From: Pseudocalidococcus sp964653145
GTDB taxonomy: Bacteria > Cyanobacteriota > Cyanobacteriia > Thermosynechococcales > Thermosynechococcaceae
Length of the DNA: 64,000 nt
Assembly (NCBI GenBank): GCA_964653145.1
Contig: CAZZCG010000007.1
Span: forward strand, 1-64,000
Direction: 5' to 3'
Below the pieces are notes generated by a model. That model did not search any database and was not told where the DNA came from. It saw only the letters and a program-made list of their open reading frames with translations. Numbering within the stretch: position 1 is the first letter of the stretch; every line of letters begins with the position of its first letter. Positions 63,659-64,000 of this stretch are shown here, in pieces. The position numbers and the translations under genes were made by a program.

Positions 63659-64000
63659 TTACCTGATCACCTGTGATGTTTGCCCATGGGGTGATGTTGC
63701 CCCGTTGAGAATGTGCACTTGAAACTTAGCTTCAACGTGATAAGGGCCGTGGATGGGGCGATGACCATTAAGATTCACGGTAAACCCATAACCCTGCTCC
63801 ACATAGTCATAAATAATTGCTTCGGATAAGTTATACGCCTGCTGACAGTACCGCTGATGATTTTGATACCCAATGACACCAACGCTGATGAAATAGGCTC
63901 CTGAGCGTAAACTTAGGATCACGGGGACTTTTACCTCGGCCACTTGGCCAGCCTTGAGGGGGGGGTAATCCTCCGACTGAAAATCAATCATTGAAAAGAT
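63659..64000 (-). CDS. Wzt-type polysaccharide ABC ATPase, C-terminal domain (partial)
   Basis: The frame runs to the right edge without a stop and covers 114 codons. Features are a beta-sandwich of the Wzt C-terminal type: AGQVAEVKVPVILSLRSGAYFISVGVIG, then AIIYDYVEQGYGFTVN. In Wzt this domain binds the modified end of the O-polysaccharide for export. The ATPase part would lie beyond the window. If the ATG at 63991 were the true start it would be a stand-alone domain, but the in-frame reading past it favours truncation by the edge. Confidence 0.7.
   Translation of the reverse strand: MFSMIDFQSEDYPPLKAGQVAEVKVPVILSLRSGAYFISVGVIGYQNHQRYCQQAYNLSEAIIYDYVEQGYGFTVNLNGHRPIHGPYHVEAKFQVHILNGATSPHGQTSQVIR

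Noticed and set aside
1..64000. CRISPR arrays, insertion sequences, rRNA and tRNA genes
   Set aside because: No regularly spaced repeats, transposase motifs, rRNA cores or cloverleaf patterns were seen on either strand by eye.

Overview
The window looks like chromosomal DNA of a unicellular cyanobacterium with roughly 50% GC. Cyanobacterial markers include a CruP-type lycopene-cyclase paralogue, acyl-ACP reductase next to accA, CGLD27/DUF1230, DUF2358, DUF502-nusB, a PGM1-like ligase, ThyX, FtsH and a BicA-type transporter relic. The gene set and a strongly over-represented palindrome CCAGGCCTGG (the usual HIP1 octamer was noticed only once) would fit the Synechococcus PCC 6312 / Thermosynechococcaceae neighbourhood; that placement is inference. 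No rRNA, tRNA, CRISPR array or intact insertion sequence was recognised.

Layout. 0-5.3 kb: edge of a proline-rich gene, an iron-type ABC permease, a PGM1-like ATP-grasp ligase, an unknown protein and a BASS transporter. 5.5-13.4 kb: folate and fatty-acid metabolism (thyX facing trmFO, Uma2 nuclease, orphan DUF433, folE, SDR, accA, aar, pgl). 13.6-16.6 kb: a tight three-gene signalling-like set (zinc-ribbon FHA protein, FHA-pseudokinase, HDAC-family deacetylase). 16.6-19.4 kb: M23 peptidase and an ABC exporter. 19.5-23 kb: an AT-richer, motif-poor stretch with a GNAT enzyme, toxin-antitoxin-like debris, cruP and DUF2358. 23-33.8 kb: hemW, gltS, two TauE/SafE permeases, a PQQ-type sugar dehydrogenase lipoprotein, a membrane Ser/Thr kinase, YciI, copper amine oxidase and CGLD27. 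33.8-40.7 kb: sufC-sufD, CYTH phosphatase, a decayed membrane coiled-coil gene, PLP decarboxylase, RecB-like Fe-S nuclease, DciA-like protein. 40.7-50 kb: egtD, infB, rimM, a Uma2 relic, cobH, mtnA, sfsA, guaA. 50-57.6 kb: DUF502, nusB, ftsH, VOC protein, thiL, a bicA-like pseudogene, two exported proteins. 57.6-64 kb: a reverse-strand surface-glycan cluster running off the right edge.

How the genes fit together. Several small operons are clear from spacing or overlap: sufC-sufD share TAATG; the Uma2 stop lies 2 bases before the trmFO start; the FHA-pseudokinase and deacetylase are 5 bases apart; the glycan genes nearly abut. Expected partners are missing for several genes (ado for aar, sufB/sufS for sufCD, egtB for egtD, a toxin for DUF433), so those pathways, if complete, are split across the chromosome. 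At least four decayed loci (bicA-like, TM-coiled-coil, Uma2, nucleotidyltransferase) show ongoing gene loss in an otherwise compact genome where convergent genes often overlap at their stop codons.
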